A stretch of DNA of 64,000 bases from Paracyclopina nana (taxonomy: Eukaryota; Arthropoda; Copepoda; Cyclopoida; Cyclopettidae): contig JAGUCH010000001.1 of NCBI GenBank assembly GCA_019096065.1, positions 14,322,001 to 14,386,000 of the forward strand, in the 5' to 3' direction. Position numbers and translations under genes: made by a program. Shown in pieces: positions 1 through 12,500 of this stretch (position 1 is the first letter of the stretch; each line of letters opens with the position of its first letter). Under the pieces are notes generated by a model. It was not told where the DNA came from. It was given only the letters and a program-made list of their open reading frames with translations, and did no database searches.

Positions 1-72
1 GATAATGATCATTATATCTCAATTGATCTGTGCGCCATCTATTTCATATCCGTATAAAAGAAAAGGCAGCAG

Positions 73-142
73 AGGGTGGCAAGAATCGAACCTGGGTCAG
101 CCAATTAAGGCGCCGAAGCTCTACCACTGAGCTATCAGTTTA
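73..142 (-). tRNA. tRNA-like sequence (pseudogene or SINE head)
   Basis: On the minus strand there is a perfect box A-type segment (TAGCTCAGTGGTAGAGC), with the D-arm pairing GCTC/GAGC. About 30 nt later comes a near-perfect box B (GGTTCGATTCT). The acceptor stem does not pair and the anticodon stem is poor, so a working tRNA is unlikely. It is better read as a degenerate tRNA or the head of a tRNA-derived SINE. No isotype is assigned. Confidence 0.45.
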
Positions 143-439
143 ACCATAAAATTAATGCTGTGCTAGCTGTAATAAAGAGGCTAGACTGATGGGCCAACTA
201 GCGAGCGCAGCAAAAACATGGCCGTACGGGCCGGCGCGGCATGCTGGCAAGACGCAACGGCGCAACTGGCGCATGTTGATGGCTAGATCGCTGGGTCAGC
301 TTTGATGAGCTCACGTTTGCTATCTGCAATAGGGCGAATCGCAAAATTTAAGGCATATCTTGCAAAAATCATGCCTAAAAAACGTTCTTAAATTTAATAT
401 TAGCCAATGCTTGAAATGTTGGGGGGCAGCTAATAGTAA

Positions 440-589
440 TAGGATTATACACCTCTAGGCTGTCGGATAACACTCATTATTTTTTAGCGTCGCGTGCCAA
501 TCACTCGTTCGCTCCGCTCACTCGTGATCTGTCACTTGACGCTAAAAAATAATTCGTGTTATCCTCCAGCCTAGAGGTGTATAATCCTA
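440..589. mobile_element. Palindromic MITE with ~50-bp terminal inverted repeats
   Basis: The two ends are near-perfect reverse complements over about 50 bp, both beginning TAGGATTATACACCTCTAGG. The outermost TA on each side fits a TA target-site duplication. The short core is itself palindromic (CACTCGTTCGCTCCGCTCAC). There is no coding capacity. The 61-codon ORF overlapping its right end (501-686, minus) is an artefact. The core resembles that of the element at 42493-42642. Confidence 0.8.
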
Positions 590-1467
590 TATTATCTAAG
601 TTTGCTCTATAAGTTTTGGAATTGTTCTGGAATGGAAAAATTGATGAAATCGAGCCAGTGCCTCCACCAGAGCTGATATGGAGCATGACACATTTTCCTT
701 TTTTTCACACCAGAATTCCTCTTTCACATGAAAGTAGGGGAAATCGAATGTTTTGCCTGCTTGCTTTACTTGGTAACTAACTAACTATAAAAATGCTTCC
801 TTAAAATAATATGTCTCTATCGAGGGGAAAGTGAAGTAATATTAATCGTGACAAAACCTTGCAATTTCTTTATGAAATTCATTTTTTAAGCATTCTCTCT
901 CTAGCTTTGTAAGATAAAGCAATTTGCAAATACAGAGCATATTTGCGGAGCAAACTTATAAAAAATATGTGACATTTACAGCGGGGATTGATATGATTTT
1001 CATAATATTTTATGTGTGATGTTTTTAAAAGTTATGATTGCTTATGGTTGATGACACGCTTTTTTGTTTCACTTCATCTTCGAACGAAAGTATCAGAGTA
1101 ATTATGTAATCATCCCATCATTACTGAAGAAATGTGCTTTTATTGCGGGTATAGTATCATTCTCGCAAAAGTTGATATGATCAACTTTCAATTCAATTTC
1201 GCCATGGAAATAGTTATCTCGTACTATGTGATCATCTGCTGATCAATTGTCCCCTTTCAAAGTGACATCATCAGACTTTCCGATTTATAAATTAATTGGA
1301 AAAATCAAAGTATATGGGTACGCTAATTTGCGCTGTGTAGCTTGCGTCACCTCTTTTCAAAGCAACATAAAATAATTGCTCATTATTTTTAGCTTACATA
1401 ATATTAATTAATATTCTGTCTCTGTTAGATAGTTTTTAAAGAAAAATCTACAAATTGAATTTTAATT

Positions 1468-1645
1468 GGCCATCGTCTTTCGCTTCTTTTAGAAACTTTT
1501 ATTTTTAAAAATTCATTAATTCAATTTATTAATTTGCCTTCATTTGTAAAAAAATGAATTAATAGGCCATTTTATTCTGCTTCTTCTAGAAACTTTTATT
1601 TTTAAAAATTCATTAAGTCAATTTATTAATTTGCCTTCATTTGTG
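1468..1645. repeat. Two-copy AT-rich tandem duplication, period ~97 bp
   Basis: A block beginning GGCCAT and containing AGAAACTTTTATTTTTAAAA is repeated with few changes at 1468-1547 and 1565-1645. Nothing else is seen in the flanking non-coding DNA between 590 and 2263, except an intron acceptor just before the syntaxin start (ttcag, about 2253-2257). Confidence 0.75.
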
Positions 1646-2263
1646 AAAATATTGTAAGAAGTCAGAATCAAAACTGTGCTTTAAAAAGCAACTAAATGCT
1701 GGCTCGGGATATTTCCGATGCTGTTTACTCCCTTCTTTGTGCACTTTCTTCTTTAAATGGCCTTTGAATGTAGCAGGCAGCAAAATCTAAGGCTCCATTA
1801 AAACTAATGGAAGCAAATTGTACTAAGCGAAAAAGCGATTGTAGCATTATAAGCAAATCGATATAAGACATTATTTTATATAATTCTAGATTTCTCGCAA
1901 GCTCAGATTGAAAAGCAATATTTAAACCATCTCCCTATTTTAGTAGATATGTTCGACTTAATTTCGACCTACCAAAAACAGCTGTCAAATCGTGACGCAT
2001 ATGAAGAGCTTCTGGAGTTATAGCTTAAAACAGCTCCTGAAGATCAAATCAATTTTTTACGTCTTGAAGCCTTTGAAGGTCTTTAAATAGTGGAATTACG
2101 TAACAGGCTTAGACTTTCGAATCGCCTTCACTCCTTGTAAATACAGGTAACAACAAATCTCTTGAATTCCGCGAAAACACCCATCTGTTAGGCAAACTTC
2201 GCTGTGCTACCTGCCATTTGACGTAAACTTTAAAAACGTAAATACGGTTTCATTTCAGAGATC

Positions 2264-3355
2264 ATGGATAGCTACTCAGACTCGTATCAAAATGGCGGAT
2301 CTCGCCGCGAAATGGACTTTCAGCGGCTGGCTCAAAGCATTGGAACCAACATCCAGAAAATCCTGCAAAATGGTGCGAGTATTAAATTATTCAATTTCGA
2401 TGGGTTTTATTTCGTTCCTCTTTCAGTTTCCTCTATGCAAAGGATGATAGCACAGATTGGCACCCCTCAAGACAACCAACAGCTCCAGAATCAACTGTAA
2501 ATAGTATTTGCTTATGGTGTCTGTCAACGTTGATGATTAATGGCTTCTTTTCCAGACATCAAATTCAACACTACACTGGACAGCTGGCGAAAGACACTTC
2601 CACTCACTTGCATGAATTGTCCAATGGGGTGTCAGGCCTTAGCCAAACTGAGCAAAGGCAATGGAGGCTGCAGCGAGAGAGACTGCACAACGACTTTACC
2701 AAGGCCTTGAACAGCTTCCAAGCAGCTCAGAGGACCGCTGCTCAAAAGGAGAAGGAGGTCTTAAAGAAGGCCAAGGGAGCCGCTGGCTTCGGTGGCCTTG
2801 CTGGTCCTGGTGGCCAGAATCTGATTGATATCGAAGAAGGCCAAAGAAACCAGGACGACCAGCAGAGACAACGACAAATGATGATGCAGGAAGAGTATGA
2901 CATCGAGCAGTTGCAGGAGAGAGAACGATCCATCAGACAGCTTGAGGTGATCTATTAAAATGCATGAAAAAGATTGTGGGAGACCACTACTTTCGTTTTT
3001 GACATTTTCAGTCTGACATTTTGGATGTGAACACGATTTTCAAAGATTTGGCAACTTTGGTGCACGACCAAGGAGAGGTCATTGACTCCATCGAGGCTAA
3101 TGTGGAATCCACTCATGTTCGAGTTCAGGAGGGAACCGAACAGCTGAGACAAGCTGAAACTTACAAGGTAATATGCTTCTTCAAATGTGTCACGTGTCCC
3201 TCTCTCACTCGTTATTTACTGCACGAATCCATATCTTAATTTATGTTCTTTTTTGTGTTTAGAACAAGGCAAGAAAGAAAAAGTTAATTCTTGCCCTTAT
3301 TCTCATCATTGTCCTAGCCATTATCATTGGAATCATTGCATGGCAAGCTAATTAG
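2264..3355 (+). CDS. Syntaxin-7/12-like Qa-SNARE
   Basis: Endosomal-type Qa-SNARE for membrane fusion. The exons are 2264-2372, 2427-2496, 2556-2946, 3012-3167 and 3263-3355, which sum to 819 nt and give 272 residues. The N-terminal part reads FQRLAQSIGTNIQKILQN, then IGTPQDNQQLQNQL, as in the syntaxin-7/12/Pep12 group. It is followed by helical Habc-type sequence. The SNARE motif starts around IRQLESDILDVNTIFKDLA and carries the zero-layer glutamine in LVHDQGEVID. The C-terminus is a basic KARKKK patch followed by one membrane span of about 20 residues rich in Ile and Leu. The ATG at 2264 follows a 3' splice site, so the 5' UTR is split. A second, competing last exon lies downstream at 3466-3555. 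Introns are about 50-95 nt. The family call is firm. Whether it is the syntaxin-7 or syntaxin-12/13 orthologue is not decided. Confidence 0.93.
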
Positions 3356-3465
3356 AAAGACGTGAGTTTCCATTTATTTTAGCATGCGCTGACAATTTTT
3401 ATTGTTATGGGGTGCGTTCGGCTCCTTGAGGTAATTGGTTAAAGATTCCAACTTCCTCTTTGCAG

Positions 3466-3555
3466 ATGATGAAGAGAAAACGACTATGCTACATTGTGGC
3501 AACCCTGTTGGTCCTTCTTGTCATAGTGGTCTTTTTTATCTGGCTCTCATCGTAG
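3466..3555 (+). CDS. Alternative last exon of the syntaxin gene (second membrane anchor)
   Basis: After the acceptor cctctttgcag this 90-nt exon opens in phase 0, the same phase as the exon at 3263-3355. It encodes a KRKR basic patch, then a hydrophobic span (LCYIVATLLVLLVIVVFFIW), then a stop. Joined to the exon ending at 3167 it would give a 271-residue syntaxin with a different tail anchor. The first anchor exon is followed directly by a GTGAGT donor (3363). This exon could therefore also be 3' UTR of the main form. The coding potential is seen in the sequence; the alternative use is inferred. Confidence 0.7.
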   Translation: MMKRKRLCYIVATLLVLLVIVVFFIWLSS

Positions 3556-3747
3556 ATTACAAGCATTTGAAATAAGCTTATTGAAAATCCCCCATAAAAC
3601 TATGTTAAACTGAAACGTTTCATTTCCTGTGATTGTAACACCTCCTCCCTATGTTTATCTGGCTTCAGAAAACACTCTTAGAGCTACGATAGATATCGAA
3701 ATATATTACTATATCAGCTTCTACAATACCAGGGTTAGTCGTCAATT

Positions 3748-5431
3748 TCAGCCTGAGGCCAGGCAGGGCTGCTGATTGTACACGAGATTGAATCCTCTGT
3801 TTCCAGACGAAGCTGCTTCTTCTGTCCCGTCAGTGATGACCCCAACCACAAAGGGCTTTGTGAAAGTTGTCACTGCTCCAACTGCTGCGGTACAAGTTCC
3901 CACCGTGGCTGTGGATTTGCAATAGCCCAAGACAACTCCACAGAAACGATCTTTGGCATAGAGCATATCTGCATTGGTTCCTGTTTCTGACCCGCCAGCT
4001 ATAACTAAGTAGTCCGTCTTGCACAGGGAATCTCCGTACATAACATCAGTCGCTACGAAAGCTGTCTTATCGGTGATTGGAGCCCCAGCTCCACTTAATG
4101 TAAAGGAAAAGTTGTCAACTTGTGAGTATCTAATTCCACAAAATCCACTTTCGATGCGAATGCAAATGGCGTAGTTCAAATTGGCCAGATGATTTGGCAG
4201 AGTGCTCGTGACGTCTGTTTTGTAATTGAAGCTCTGCATTCGGCCAGAGCTTTCCATGTGATATTGCAAGCAACCGTTGGGAGCTGAAACCATTGATATT
4301 AGCGAGATTCTACCAATTTTTTTAAAATCTTACCCAATACTGGACTGGAGCATTCATACTGAAATATTCTGATTTGCCATTGCCTTGAAGCAGTTGATGT
4401 AACTCCAGTATCCATAATGACTGAAAGCTGACTTGGTCCACTGGAAGGTGTAATTGAGTAAATAACTGCAATTTCATAATTAGCTCTTATGTCCTAGATG
4501 AACAATTAGTAATATTGGTCTAACCATGTTGGCCAGTGTTCAAGCCACAAATTTGAGGAACTTGTGATCCTCCAGTTGCCAAAAAGTAATCGGTAGCGCA
4601 AAATCCCTTTGAATCAGGAGGAGCCAGATCGAACATATCAAAGTGTAATTTCACCTAAACAAATCTTTTTATATTAAGAAATGCATTCGCAAAATTAGGT
4701 AACTTTACCTGGCAAATATCATCATTGACGCGGTTTATAATGAGATTGCACACTCTTGTGGGTGTGACAGGATTGGAAAAGTAGGTACCGTTTTCTGCCG
4801 TCGAAGAGCCACACTGATATTCAACTGCAAATATGAATGCATGAATTGTACTATACTATACACGGTAGTCACTTTTTGGTTTCGAATGCTTACATTGACA
4901 ACACACACCAAATCCTCCAGCACAAACTCCATTGGCCAATCCACCCTTATCGGCACAGTCTAGCTTTGTGTAGCAAGTGCCATTTCCCCCAGAATCTGTC
5001 GCACAAATCTCATTTCTGAATCTCACTATTGTGAAAAGACTGAAAACTGAAACCAATCCTCAATGATTTAAAATGCTTGGTGATATAAATTTCGTGATTA
5101 GTTACATCTGCTATCTCTTTTTGCATCGATTTCCTGGCCCAAGTCGTTGGTAAAATTCAGCTGATGATTGAATACTGGCCTCCTTTTCAACGCCTTAACT
5201 CTTCTTTTCTTCACTTTGATAAATGGAGATGAAAGAACCTTGAAGTTGAAAAAAATTAATAAAGCAATTTATATAAAATATGGCAGGTATGCCTACTTTA
5301 CGCGGCCCGTCAGTTCTCCGGAGCACACTCGACCAAATGTTCCTTGTTAATTGCTGATTATGGCTAAAGCAATTATGCTGGTGAAAGAAAGTGAGAGCCA
5401 GTGCAAAATTGATGAATTGAAACACCTTCAT
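3748..5431 (-). CDS. Secreted cysteine-rich CUB-domain protein
   Basis: Seven exons on the minus strand: 5431-5302, 5174-5106, 5046-4894, 4824-4709, 4654-4525, 4465-4334 and 4283-3748. They sum to 1266 nt and 421 residues, with every junction in phase. The ATG at 5431 starts a signal peptide (MKVFQFINFALALTFFHQHN). Next comes a Cys-rich segment with the pattern EICATDSGGNGTCYT and GGFGVCC. A CUB-like region follows, starting YQCGSSTAENGTYFSNP, with CNLIINRVNDDICQ and FDMFDLAPP. The long last exon is a second CUB-like module (ICIRIESGFCGIRYSQ; ending FNLVYNQQPC). I associate this domain plan with an arthropod family that is expanded in crustaceans. It has no recognised catalytic residues, and its ligand is unknown. 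It lies tail-to-tail with the syntaxin gene. Confidence 0.88.
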
Positions 5432-5925
5432 TGTGACCGGTTCACCAAAGAACTGAGGACGAAGTACGATCTTGGACGTCTCTAACCATGATACTTCGAA
5501 TCAAGATAATTTTTGCGCTCTGGTGCTTCATCACCTTACGAAATTGATTCAATATCCAGATATCAACCGCTAGTTTCTTTTTTTTATTATTGTTGACAAG
5601 AATGTTTCATAACGCTATATATAAGCATATAAACCTTATGATAATTGTAATATAATTGTGTGCTAGTAAGAAATTTTGAGCAACAAACTTGGAAAAACAT
5701 ATCAAGCCAAAAAGTGTGAAGGGTGTTGTTTCATATAGTACAAATTGTTTTAGTTGGGCACATTAGGCCGTTTACTATATTGATTAATTATTGCTAATGT
5801 TCCCGGACTTGCGCGCGTTTGGAGGGCATCAGTGTTAATGCTCAGGACGGATTTTTGCTATCTAATCACAGTGATGCTGGTGATTTGCTCATTCCTTTGT
5901 ACACTTTATCAACTATGAGTTGCTT
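5432..5925. other. Intergenic: CUB gene promoter side and zinc-finger gene 3' end
   Basis: About 490 bp of AT-rich sequence lie between two minus-strand genes. It must contain the 3' UTR of the zinc-finger gene and the upstream region of the CUB gene. I see no coding sequence, clear TATA box or repeat. Confidence 0.6.
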
Positions 5926-8900
5926 CTAATTGGTTTCAGTCTCAGCATTAGTAGTGGTAGTTGTGTGATTGCTTGCGTTGTCTTCCTCCTCTTCATCGTC
6001 GTTTTCGTCATCACCATCGTCATCAAAGTCTTCATCATGACCGCTATTCTTCTCGTCGTGATTGGCCTTGTGATCCATGGTAACGATGTGGCCCGAATAT
6101 TGCTTTTTCTCGACAAATACCTCGCAAGGTTTGCACCACTTGTACGTAATCTTGTGCTTCAGTTTGCAATGTTTGACTATTCCCTCTAGCTTCATCTTGA
6201 TTTGGCAGACTGGACACTCTTTCATGGCTGCTGCTATAAGCTCAGGTTTGTCCGAGCTACCACTGTGGTTCATCTTCATGTGTCGTTCAAGAAACTCTTT
6301 CATGATGTGATCGCCACAAATATGGCATTCGGCATACTCTTGTCCATCCTCCAGGTCCTCATCGAGAAGGTCTTCATCTTCGTCCATTTGGTGGCCTAGA
6401 TACTTGACATTGCTTTCCATGTTCACCATGTCCTCCACTTCATCGGAATTGACGTTGGGATGTGCGTTTTTCAAGTGCCTCTTGTAGTTAGAGTAGGATA
6501 CCATGTAGCCGCAAATCCCGCACTTCCTTCTGGGATGCTTAAACTCCTTGCCCAGTAAGCTCTCAAGCTTGTTCTTGGACGTGTTCGACCTCGACCTCGA
6601 ATCCTCGTCGAGGCTGTCCTCGTTGTCATCGGTATTAATAACCAAGGCCGAGGCTCCGTCCATATCCATGTAGTCCGATGCGTCAACAGAATCGTGATTG
6701 TTTTCCGTTGCATCCATCATGCCAATGGAGGCCGCAGAGGCAACGCAAGTCAGTCTGTGGTCCTCGTAGGTGTCATTAGGCACGAATTTTCGGCACTTGT
6801 GGCAAAACTTGTACTTGATCTTGTGCCTCAACTTGATATGTCTGGCCAGGTTTTTGTAAGTGATTTGAATGCCGCATACGGGACAAGTTTCTTTAGGCAT
6901 CAGTGTGTCTTTGGATGGTGCCAGGGCAGACGTGGAGGGGGTCATCTTTGCGGGGGAGCCTCCAGCTGCGCTAGGATTGCCAGCACCTTTGCGCTTGCGT
7001 GAAATCAGCTGAGAAGTGCCATCGTCTATAGCTTTAACGACCATGCCACCAGATGATCCTCCCCAAGCAGCCAGGGATCCTATTGGAGTGAGGCTGGCAC
7101 GTTCCTTGCGGTCAATAATTATTGGGCTGCCGTTCTCGATCCTGATTTTCTGTCCCATGTAGGGAGGCTCAGCGTGAAATCTAAATAGCAACAATGCATG
7201 AAGCATTAAATGAGGTCATAACTCTATGAAGATATTTTTAGCTACCTGCGATGCTCCTCTTGCTCGTGGATTGGCAAGTACTCGCGACAACATCTGCAGA
7301 ACAGAGCGTTGTGCATCTCCGACATGTGCTTGAAAAACCACTTGATATTGGACCATTGGCCACAGAGCTCACACTGCTTGCGAACTTTCCCCGACTTGAC
7401 TCTTCCAGCGTTGTCCAATTCAACTCCCTTGGGATCAGCAATGACGACCCCAGAGGAAGATCGGCCAACTTGAGTGGGACTAGAAACAACCTCTTGAACA
7501 TTAGCGTCAGGGTAATGAAGTGGCCTCGAGTCAACTTCGGCATGAACTGAGGTCATGTGATCGGTGATTTCGCTGGGAGAGCCCGAGATGTGGAAACAAG
7601 TCAAACAGGCATAACCAAAGTTGTTGATAAGGCCAATGTACGGTCTTTGCTCCTCCTTAAAGCTGACCAAATGAGCGCGGAGGTGCTTGATGGGTGGAAC
7701 TGCGAACCACTTCGAACACACCTGACATTGATAGCTTTCGCGAGCGTTTACCCCCATATGCTTTCGAGTCAGTTTTGCAACGACATGTTCAAGCTTATTA
7801 TCCATATTCATTGAGGGTGTGGACATGGAAGGGGAACTGGTCGGGATAGAATTAGCCTTAGTCGGAGGAGGGCTCTCACCGTTGAGCAAAGACTGCAAAA
7901 ACGAAGTCGGAGGAATAGGTGGTGGATGATGAAGAAGGGGCGGGGTAGATGTGATTGGAGGCGTGGCAATCACACTCGGAGGCGGAGCTGAGGATTTCAG
8001 CATGCTCTGCATCAGCATGGCGCTCAACTGACTGGTTAAAAAGGTATTGTTGTTGTTGTTGTTCATGTGCTTCTTGTTGTTATTCGCAGTCAGGATCCAC
8101 AACAGAAGGGCGTGGCCTGTGGCAGGAGGCGAGACCGAGTGAACGATAGTCAAATGTGGGACGAGCTCTAGCAGAGGCAATGTCGTGGTACATAATGGAC
8201 AGGTGGTATTGTCAAGTGGGACAGTCAATCTATGCCATTCCTGTAATGTATATAATAGTTTAAAGTTAGCTTTTTCTGTGCACTTGACTACATGTGTAAC
8301 CACAAATCATGAACTGATGAAACTTTAAAGTCGCTAATTAAAATGACCTGCAGATGTTTCGCCTCGTCACTGGAGGGAATGACGATTTCGCATAATCCAC
8401 ATTGCACGAGGTTATGATTGACCACCTCCTTGAGACGATCCGGCGTGAGGAGTTGCTGAGGGTGCAGCTGCTTTTTTCGGCCTCGCTTAGAAGAGGCCAG
8501 GGTGAGCGAAGGTGGTGGAGGTGGACTGGGTCCTTTGGAATTATTGCTAGTATCCGGCCCTTCCATATCTTCATAGCATTGGATATCCGGAGTGGTGACT
8601 AATTTCGTGACTTCCTGCTCTCGGGGATCCATTGTTAAGTCGAGCGATTCGCTCTTTTCTGCCTTTCCGTTGGAGGCCGACCCGATTTTGCAATTCATGC
8701 GATGCGAGGCCATATCGAGGGTCGTTGGCAGCTTGCCCCAGCAAACAACGCAAATGTGTACTGATCTGCAACAAGCACAGGATACGTTGCATGGAGGCAT
8801 TTAACAATGGCGCAACTTAAATCACGAGAGCCGCTGATTAGGTACTTACTTTTTGAGCGGATTCTGCCCTGCGAGGTCAGCAGTGCTGTTGCTTTTCGAG

Positions 8901-9553
8901 GAGGAGGCAGCTACTCGCACAAAGTAGTTGGAGCAATCCTCGGCCTGATGTCCGTCAAAAAGGTGAGCCTGAAGTTCCTCCTCTTTGAGGAAAGCATCAC
9001 ACAGAGTGCAAAAGTAGTCGGTTTGATCACTTTCCCGGACAAAAAGGTACGGGTAGCTTTTCAGGTAATTGTTCATGTCTTCCTCCTCGGCGGCAGCCTC
9101 GAAGAAGAAATTTTGAGTAGCAATGTGTCTGCAGAAAAGAGAAGAGATATCACTATTTGCTCTCCAAAAGCCACACTGGGAAGCTAGGCATTCTAAGCGG
9201 CGGTCATCAGGGCGAGTTTGCAAGCTTCTGTTGGTTCCTCCGCCCCACAGTGCGCTGCAGGCAAACTTGAAACGCGATAAGTTCTTCAGTCAAAGTCTTG
9301 CCAAAGTCAAACTTCCTCCAGCATAGGAATTCCAACTGATTACTGCAAGCACTGCTATAAAAGCTGCAACAGTGTACGCGAGGCGCGCTCTAGGCTCCAA
9401 ATGATGATGATAAAAGGGACTTTGAAATTCTGCCACATGTGCAACGCAACACGACAAAGCTGCTCTGTCCGTGCAAGTTGGAATGGCTGCGGTTGTTTGA
9501 TATGCCACCACCATGGCTTTAAAAAGCAGCACATAATTTTTTACCTACCACAT
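5926..9553 (-). CDS. Multi-C2H2 zinc-finger protein with acidic tail
   Basis: Minus-strand exons are 9254-8850, 8765-8348, 8240-7246 and 7180-5926, all joined in phase. A five-base start exon (9553-9549, ATG TG before a GTAGGT donor) would complete the frame at 1025 residues, but that start is tentative. Fingers are spread out rather than in a tight tandem. Early ones include CTLCDAFLKEEELQAH, CGLCEIVI and CPLCTTTLP. The last exon holds CPVCGIQITYKNLARH (near residue 707), CGICGYMVSYSNYKRH, CHICGDHIMKEFLERH and CPVCQIKMKLEGIVKH. Two of these are followed by a linked C-x2-C knuckle (FCHKCRKF, WCKPCEVF). The middle part has Pro-, Ser- and Asn-rich low complexity. The C-terminus is a run of Asp and Glu, then Thr. 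A role as nucleic-acid-binding nuclear regulator is inferred from the fingers. I do not recognise an orthologue. Confidence 0.82.
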
Positions 9554-12500
9554 TTTTAGACAGGTTCTGCGAATGCTACATGCTCTGACACTTGGAGTAA
9601 CATGAACGCGCAGACCGTATGGAACATTGCTAACTTAAGATGGCCAATATGAAGCCATGCCTTCAATTGAAGGAGAGTGAGGTCAAAAGCCAACCGGCGT
9701 GACTCATCCGATCTGGGCTGTTTCAAATAATTCCAAGCTGTACATTATTACTAATAATGCTGATAAGAATTGTTTGGACTCTCAAACGTTAAATGAAGGG
9801 AAAAAAGTTATCACCGTCTATCCTGTAGTCGCAGGAGAGGATGCAGCCCATGATAAAACACTAATCTTCTCAGCAGGGGAGATGAGAATATAGGGAAATT
9901 GTAGTGGACTGGCTGATGATGGCGATGATGACATCAACTGCATGTGTGACCTGAACGTGCTGCCACACGGATTTTGTTCGCGATAACGACGACGATGACT
10001 GCTATGATGTCGTCGACGACTCTACCTATGTATGTCGAAGCATGATCCAGAATACGATTCAGGGCCACGTGTTTTGCTCCACTTTTGCTTGCATCCAAAA
10101 ATCAAGCTATACCTTTACTGACTTCAATTGGAAGCTACCTTCTAATGTCACGCGCAGCCTCTCAGTATTTTTCCCAGATTTGTCGAGACATATTATTATT
10201 GACGACAACGGCATTTTTTGGAAGCATCAACAAAAAGATGATGTGAAAGAGTAAAGGACAAGCGGAAGTGAAAATAGGCAGGAGCGTGCGTCAAGTCAAA
10301 TGCTTTCTAATATATGTAGTAAGGAGCAATAAAATAAAAAGGTTTTTAAAATTTGATTTGAGCAGCCAAAAGCTGGGATCAATGGTGGCCCCAATTATCC
10401 AGTCTTGAACGATTGCTAACAGAAAAAGGGAGAAAACTGATTTGGATCGATCGCTGTGAATATTGATAAGGATCTTGTGGCACCATAGCACATACTGTGC
10501 AAAGGTACCACCAACCAATAAAACAGATAGCGCTGCAGATTTAAACGCACGCGCGTGGATGCCAACAAATTGTTAGCGAGAGGAAATCCGGATGGCACAT
10601 GTGCTTACACGAGGTATCACATATGGTTGAAACTTTGTCTAGTGCATGGCGCTAGGTTGCATAGATACCATATCAAAAAAGTCTGGAAAATCTATGAATG
10701 CCAAGCCACCTGATGGGAGAGTGAAGCGAAAAATACAAAAACCACAGCTCATGATAGACTACGTAATGATAGCAAGGGGCTTTGGCTGGGTAACGTCCAG
10801 TGTGCGTTCCATGCATGTCCATGGTCGTCGTAGTGGCTTTTACCTTTCCAATCGATTCATCCTCTCTGTGGCACAGGAGAAGTCGATATGGGGCAGATCT
10901 TTCCAAAAGTGAAAGCCAACTAAAACAAAAGATACGATACCGCTCCAAGGTAGAAATAACTAGCAAGCTTTCAAAGAGAAGTAATATGAGATGATCCTGC
11001 CACATGTAGCACACAATCTGTAGAGTGATACTAAATCATCGCATTGGAGGTAGCTTTGATTGAAATCTAGAGATCTAGAGGAGGAAGTTCTACAGGTACA
11101 ATAGCCACAAGCAGAGAGCAATGTTGTGTGCAGTGCACTGTTGGTAATTATACTCAAGGGAGAGCGCAAAAGTTCGGTCAGCGGCAAATGCCTGCAACTC
11201 TTCTTTCTTGGACCCAACTGAATTCTGGCCTACTTCTATTTTTTTGCTGCGATAGAACAATCAAGATCGATCTCAGATCGAACCACAAGCACCAAGTAAA
11301 GAGAAAAGGCATTAGTGCTGCAAAAACGCACGTAGCTACCTAGCACACATGCATTTATGGAGGGAGTTATAGAAGGAGGAGAAAAGCTATTTCGCTAAAA
11401 ACAGTGCGTCTTACCTGGACGGAGTGATGCTTTTGGACTGCCTCCAAAGGTGCTCGTGACCAAGAAGAGAGGAGAAGATATGGACTGACGGACGATCCGG
11501 GGCACGTGGACCGAGAGAGCTCGGAAAAGCTCGGCTACTTCGACGGCGACGACTGTTGCACATACAATAAGTCCGGTTTCACAGCACAACAATCACGATG
11601 CGGAATGCTAGCCCCGCTCAATGAAGTAAACCTGGAAATATACGAAAAGGGAAGACTTTTCTGAATATTGTTTCTTCCAAATATCTAGCTGGAGCAATAA
11701 AGAAAAGAGTTAAGTATCCAAATGAATTTTGACCGATTAGGAGCTACTTTGCAAGAACCTAGATAAATGAGGGGATAATCGAGCGTAGTGACACATGCTT
11801 TTGATTTCGAATTGAAGAAAAAAGTTTTGGAGGCTGAAAAATAGCGTAAAAGTAATAGTGAGTTTTTGCTAGCTGACGCTGGACAGACTGTACTTTGTTA
11901 GGGGGCAAGAACAAAACTTCACGTCCAGCTCAAATGAGCGAGGCCAGGTCATTAGACTTCCAAAAATCGACTTTCTTATTGTGCTGTTCACTACAGAGCT
12001 TTCTTTTCAGAAGAAGTCTTCAGTTTTATAGTCTAATTATTTCATGCTAGTAGCGTCGGTTGGCAGGCAAGTCCAAATCGCAGCCAAGAAGAGGAGAATC
12101 TTCATGTTTCATGTATTATACGTATCTTGACATTCACCAGCCAAATCACAGTAGACAACAGTGACTGGTAAAATGTGAACCGCTATTTCGAGTGGCACGA
12201 GCATTTCGTCGGTAATTGTTTGATGGCCAACATTTTGGTATCATGTGCGACTGTGCACAGTGCACCAATATGGAAGAATCCTACAAAATGAAGACTGCTA
12301 CTGTCTCCATCATGACATAGAAAGTCGTACAAAATGCATGACACATCTCGTACACGCGATAACTGGATCCTCATTGCATGGAGCAACTTTTCCAAAAACT
12401 AGTACTCTTCTTCCAGCATCAGAGGAGGATGAAGAAGAAAGCCGAAAGTCATTCTCCTACTAAGCATCTGTCTTCTGTATGCAGCAAACGACTATTCGAG

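Noticed and set aside
9290-9532. 80-codon minus-strand ORF just upstream of the zinc-finger exons
   Set aside because: It is in the same frame but closed by a stop before the finger exon, and lies largely inside the inferred 294-bp intron. No domain is seen.
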